64,000 nt of DNA from Aphrocallistes beatrix (taxonomy: Eukaryota > Porifera > Hexactinellida > Sceptrulophora > Aphrocallistidae), in NCBI GenBank assembly GCA_963281255.1, contig OY725496.1, positions 3,635,723 to 3,699,722 of the forward strand, read 5' to 3'. Positions 39,901 through 45,900 of the stretch are shown here, in pieces; positions within the stretch are counted from its first letter, which is position 1; every line of letters starts with the position of its first letter. Under the pieces are notes generated by a model, which ran no database searches, was not told the DNA's origin, and saw only the letters and a list, made by a program, of their open reading frames with translations. The position numbers and the translations under genes are program-made.

Positions 39901-42900
39901 GCATAGTTACAAGCAATGTATTCAAAAAGTGAAAATAAAAATGGCACCTTTCCGGGGAAAAACATCAAAAACTATTTAAGAAAACTAAATTTAACGGGTG
40001 GATATGAGCTATTGCTCATTATTTATTTCTAAACACTGAGAGTCAATGAAAACTTTTGACAAGAGAAGGATCGTTTCCGAGTACGTACTCTGGATCATCG
40101 GATTTGTTTAGTGTGAATACAAAATCTTTTTTTAACAGCTGGCATACCTCCGTGAACGTGCACCTTTCATCTGCGTCATACTTCCACGTTTCTAGCATGA
40201 TTTCATAGATATCCTGAGGACACCCGGTTGGAGGAGCGATCACCTCTTGTGCTTGCATCATATTCACGATCTCTTGATTGGATTTATTGTGCCATGGCTT
40301 GTAGCCTAATGACCAAATTTCAAACATTGTCATACCGAAAGCCCAGACATCACTCTTCTCTGTGTAACGTTGGTAGAATATTGCTTCGGGAGATGTCCAC
40401 TTGACTGGAATAAGACCTCCTGAAGACTTGTAGTAATTATAGTTTTGTTTGAATTCTCGAGACATTCCGAAATCTGAAATTTTACAAACCATGTTTTTTG
40501 AGAGTAGAACATTTCGAGCTGCTAGATCACGGTGCACACATTCCTTGGAAGCAAGGTATTCCATCCCACGACCAATTTCCCGGCAGAATTTCAAAAGGAC
40601 AAGCTGCACCTTGTTGAGATCGATCCCTGATGTTTTGAAGCTTAGCAACACATCCAGCAGCTCTGCTTTCATCAGTTCGGTTACGATCATAAACGGGTCT
40701 GACAGACTGAGTATCCCTAGCAGTCTGAGAATGTTCGGGTGAGAGAATTGCCCCATTATCGCTGCTTCCTTCATAAATGCGGTTTTCACGTCTTCTTTTG
40801 AAGATTGGTTCAATTCTTTGATAGCGACATCAACAGTTTCTTCTCCTGTCTTCCACAAGCCTTTATAAACAGTTCCAAACTCTCCAGATCCCAGATAATT
40901 TTGTTTTGTCAAGGTGTCAGGATTTATTTCTCGAAATTTCATTGAAGACATCCGGTCAAAAATCTTCGGCAGATCGCGAGGCGGCTCAGAGTATTCAGAA
41001 GTCTGTAAGAAGAACTTTGTACTCGTGTCCTTCCGCCCTGTTTGCTTGATGAAGGTTTCGTATATTATCTCATCTTCTTGCTGTAGATGTACTGAGTTCC
41101 TCTCTTCCTGTGTTAAGACGATTGTAGCGTGTCTAGATGACAATGCACTCTCGTTTATTTTGGAATATATTACATAGAGTTGCTCTTCTGGTTTTTCTCC
41201 ATCCAAGAACACAGTATACGCCTCATCATAGATAGGATCAATCCCCTCAGAGTGAGCTGAGATTTCCTGGTCTGGCACAGAGTAGTGGTGATAGCTAGAG
41301 AGCATAGTGTATTTCTGATTTGGACTCACTGGGTCTGGAGTCGAAGGGCGTACATCTCGCGTATCGTCAATGCTACTATAGGATGCATTTTCCTTTAGCT
41401 TGCGTTTTGATTTCAATCCCGTCTGATCCATTTCAATACTATTTGTTGTGGCAACATTCTCAGTTGATGATCCATTTTCCGCATATAGAACATTCTTTCG
41501 TGATTGCGACCTTTTTCTGGCAGCGAACCATTTCGTTAACATTACGACACAGCAGATTAACCCTGCTATAAGGATGCATAGTGTCAGCACGAATGTCACT
41601 CCTGCGCTTATCCAGATATAGTGGCGTGGGATATCATTAAGCATGTTATTATCTGTGCAATTATCTGTGCAATTTGAGCAATCAATACAATCTGTATTAT
41701 CCATTCTGCAGATTCCGTTTGAGGTATCGCATGTCTGATTCACTGGACAAGACATCGAACAGTTTTGGAATTCGCAATTAGGCCCAAAATAAGAAGATTT
41801 GCACTCACACATTCCTGTAAGGTTACAACACTCCTGATTACTGTTGCATTCGCTCGGACAAGGAACTAACTCACAATTTGGTCCGTAATACGATTGAATG
41901 CACTTACATGTCCCAGTGCTATTATCACACGTAGCATTATTTAGACAGGACTCTACACACGCTCTATACTGACAACTTTCTCCTTCGTATGGATATCGAC
42001 ACTGGCACCGTCCCTGGTCACAAAATCCTCCATTCTCACACGAACTCGTACACCGGCAAGATTCGTTAACACAGATTCCGGGAGAGTTACAATTATTTTC
42101 ACCTATAAAACAAGGGCTACATTCTAAGCCATGCAGATAATGACACTTGTCAAGAGTAGTGTTATAATAACAATCAATTATACCTTCATTAATTGTTCTG
42201 TTGCAACTGACATTAGCTATTTTGAGTTCTCCCTCCCCGTGCATTTCACGTGTAATTTCTACAGACTTACTTTCTTTGTAGAGAAGACTTCTCGATCTGC
42301 ACCATACATGGCGATTATTAACACTCCAAATAATTCCATTCATGTCTTGAGAACAGATAAAACTCCAGTTTTTGTTTCCATTTGTATGATTTAAACAGAC
42401 TTGAAGATAAGAGTTAATGGGCCCTGTAAAATTCAGATTTTGCACCCTCACCATCCCAACTGAAGTGCAGGTGTCAGATGTTACATATGACAGAAAAGTT
42501 AAATATATTAATAACTGAATTTTGTCCATGTCGAATAACAAATGCGTTAATTTCTATCTATTCAAGTTTATTAATTCTCAATACAATTCAAATTCTATCT
42601 TTATAGAAGATAGTTAGAATGCTTTAGCCACAAGTCTTAATAGTATATTGCACAACGTGTCTACCTACAACTAATGATTACATTCTACCATTCGGATAAC
42701 TAGACTGATATCAGTAAAGCTTCTAACCAGTAGAATGTGGTGTAGGTTGCTTGTCTCCATTCTGCCTACTAGTCTAGTGCTCGTTCTTCTTATGAATATT
42801 ATGTAGGTAGACATTGCCTCACGAGATGCACATCGAACTTTAACCTGAAATTATGAAAATGTTTTGTCTGTTCTTATATGTATATTTAGTTTTTATGATT

Positions 42901-45900
42901 TTAATATTTATTGGAAATGTTTTGGCTAGCCTATTACGGAGATAGTGATTTCCTACCTCTACTTCCCAGAACCAATGCTTTTAATGATGAATTTAAATGA
43001 TCAGTTCAGAGACTAAACCACTTTTTAAGAATATAACCTAAAATTTAAATGGTATGAACCTTGTTTAGTTGTCGACATACTCTAATGGTCAACTTAAAAT
43101 AATTCTTACTATACCAGTAGCATATTCTAAACTCATTTTAAAAGATTGTGTGGCTGAGATCTCCTGGTGCCATTTTAAGCACTATGAAATATTAACTGTA
43201 ATAAAGTCAATGAATATTATGTACTATCTTTCTGAATATCAGATTTCACTGAGGAGAGATTACTTAATGAGCACACAAAATAATATGTCTAATTGAATGT
43301 TCTTCCTTAACGATATTATATAAGTTTATACGAATACTGTTATTAGTAATTCCAAACAGTATGCGAGAGAAATATCATTATTTTGGAATTGTATTACATT
43401 TATTAACGTTATCCAAATTATACGTGTTTTGTGGGAAATGCGATTCAGGAAGAAACTCAGCGGGATCTCCTGTTGAAGATACACTACAACTCATTAATAC
43501 CTGTTGGAACAGCACTGAAAAGCCGGATTGGAATCGTGCCTGCTTTGATTCCCGGATGGAAATAACTGTTGCTACTAGTTTATTCTGCCATCAGCTAAGA
43601 ACCACTATTAATTCTGAACTTAATTTTACGGTATTAACTTGCACAGGCTATGAACTGCCTCTTCAAGAGTGTAACTCCACTCTTACCACTAACCAATGCG
43701 ATTTTATTTCTGGGGTTTTACACGGGTGTGATATTTGCGGAAATGATAGCAAATGCCTTTATTCGGGAGGATGTTCTATAACAGAGACAGTGGGATGTGT
43801 TTGTCAAACTGAGTGCTTTCAAATTCTGAATAAAAACAGAGTAGATGTGGAAGTTGGATCATCTTCAGCTGGAGTGATCATCTTAATTCTAGTTGTTCTC
43901 GCACTATTCAGCATAACGGTCATTCTTTTCATCTGTTTGAAAGTGAAAAGAAAAGAATCCTCACTTTCGAATTCAATACATTCCAAACATAACTATAGTA
44001 CTATACCAAAAGATACAGATGTCCAACCTAAAAACAACCGAATAGGCAATTCTCAACAAAGGTTTAACTCAGGGAATTCATCTTCGAATACTTCCTCCCA
44101 AAGGCAGGCTATGAACAGACCTGGTACAACCAATAATAGCGAATTCAATGGTAGCATTGATTCCATTGAACATGAAGAGTCCAGGCCAGTAAATCCCTTC
44201 TCCCCTCCACCAAATAAGCCTAAATATCGATCACAGTTACAAAGCAGCACCAAGTACCACCCCACTACTTCCACACCAATTCTCACGCGTAGAAAAGCTA
44301 CAACCACAATTCAACACGGTAAAGATATGTACCTGTCCTTATTTTCTGGTGTTATTCCATTTGAAATCACAGACCCTTCTATAAGGCTAGAGCGTAGCAG
44401 TTCTACTCTGAAAGATCTGACATGCTCTGAGAAACGATTTGTCAATCCTCCCCATGATATGAAATCCCTTCGTAATTCCACCATATCTGTAAACCAAATT
44501 AACAAACTGGATTTGGTGATTCAGGAGGAGATTGCTCACGGTCAGTTCGGGATCGTGTATCGAGCATTGTACACTCCTGCTGAAGGGGATCCTATTCTAG
44601 TCGCTGTCAAAACGCTGAAGAATGAATCGAACAAGGAAGCTGAAACCGCGTTTCGAAGGGAGGCACTGATACTAGGTCAGTTCCAACACCCGAATATACT
44701 TGCACTTATCGGATTTGTCAGTGTTTCGCCTTATATGATCGTTACTGAACTTCTCAAATCCGAACTAGGACATCTTTTGGAGAAACTCAAAGACTGTCCC
44801 GTAGACAAATGGAACTTACCTCCACTGCTATTGAACTTCTGCATCGATATAGCAGTCGGTATGAGCTATCTAGCTAACATGAAAATCATACATCGTGACT
44901 TGGCGGCACGTAATATATTGGTGGCCAAAGATTTATCCTGTCGCATTGCCGATTTTGGACTGTCTCATCAGCTTACAGATGATGAGGGCGATTATTACAT
45001 TTCAAAAGGCGGCCAGATTCCGTTGAAGTGGAGTGCTCCCGAATCTGTTTTTCATAAGAAATTTTCTGAAAAATCGGATGTTTGGTCATTCGGAATGACA
45101 ATGTATGAAATTTGGGCATTGGGTGCGAAACCATGGGGTGGTTTGACAAATGAAAAAGTTTTGAAACATTTTTCTGATGGTGAGAAACATTTCCCTCCCA
45201 CGGGCTGCAATAGAGAGGTGTACATAATAATGTTGAAAACATGGCATAGTGACCAAACTCAGCGACCTGATTTCGCACGAATTTTTAAAATGCTTGATAA
45301 GATACAGCTCCCTCCCCCTACTCCAGAGTCAGACCCCGCCCTGATATTAGGGAATGATCATAAACTTGCTGCAGACCTGTACAAGAGCTTACGAACATCT
45401 TAAATTAATAGTTAAACCTCCATAAGCAATGATTGATAGGTCCTATGAGAATTCTTCTTGAAACTTTATTGTGGAGATATGAGGAATTTATTTGATGTAT
45501 AAATGCATGTACTATATCCAAACTCAGTTAATTAAATACTTGTTGTTGTATACGTAGATAATATATCGACTAATGTAAGGGGCACAGTTTAGTAATACAT
45601 ATTATTAACCTATGTGATTATAAACATTCACCAAAAATATATCCGTATAGCAACACAGAGTAGAAAAATTATTTAACAGTAGATTCAAATTCCACACTTA
45701 GAAAACGTAACATGGATTATTCTTAATATATTTACATATTTATCTACATATCTGCATTTTTTCGAGCTCGGGTCACTGTAACTGGATAAGTAGAATACAT
45801 TTTCTGAGATGTTTTTCATATACGTATACGTAATGAGCAGGGTTGATCCTTCATTCTCCGATATTGATTAGTATACTGCTCTACTGAAAATACTATGATA

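Noticed and set aside
40043..42541. Bacterial or viral origin of the receptor kinases
   Set aside because: Signal peptide, EGF/SRCR modules, TM helix and animal-type HRDLAARN kinase form a typical metazoan receptor layout.
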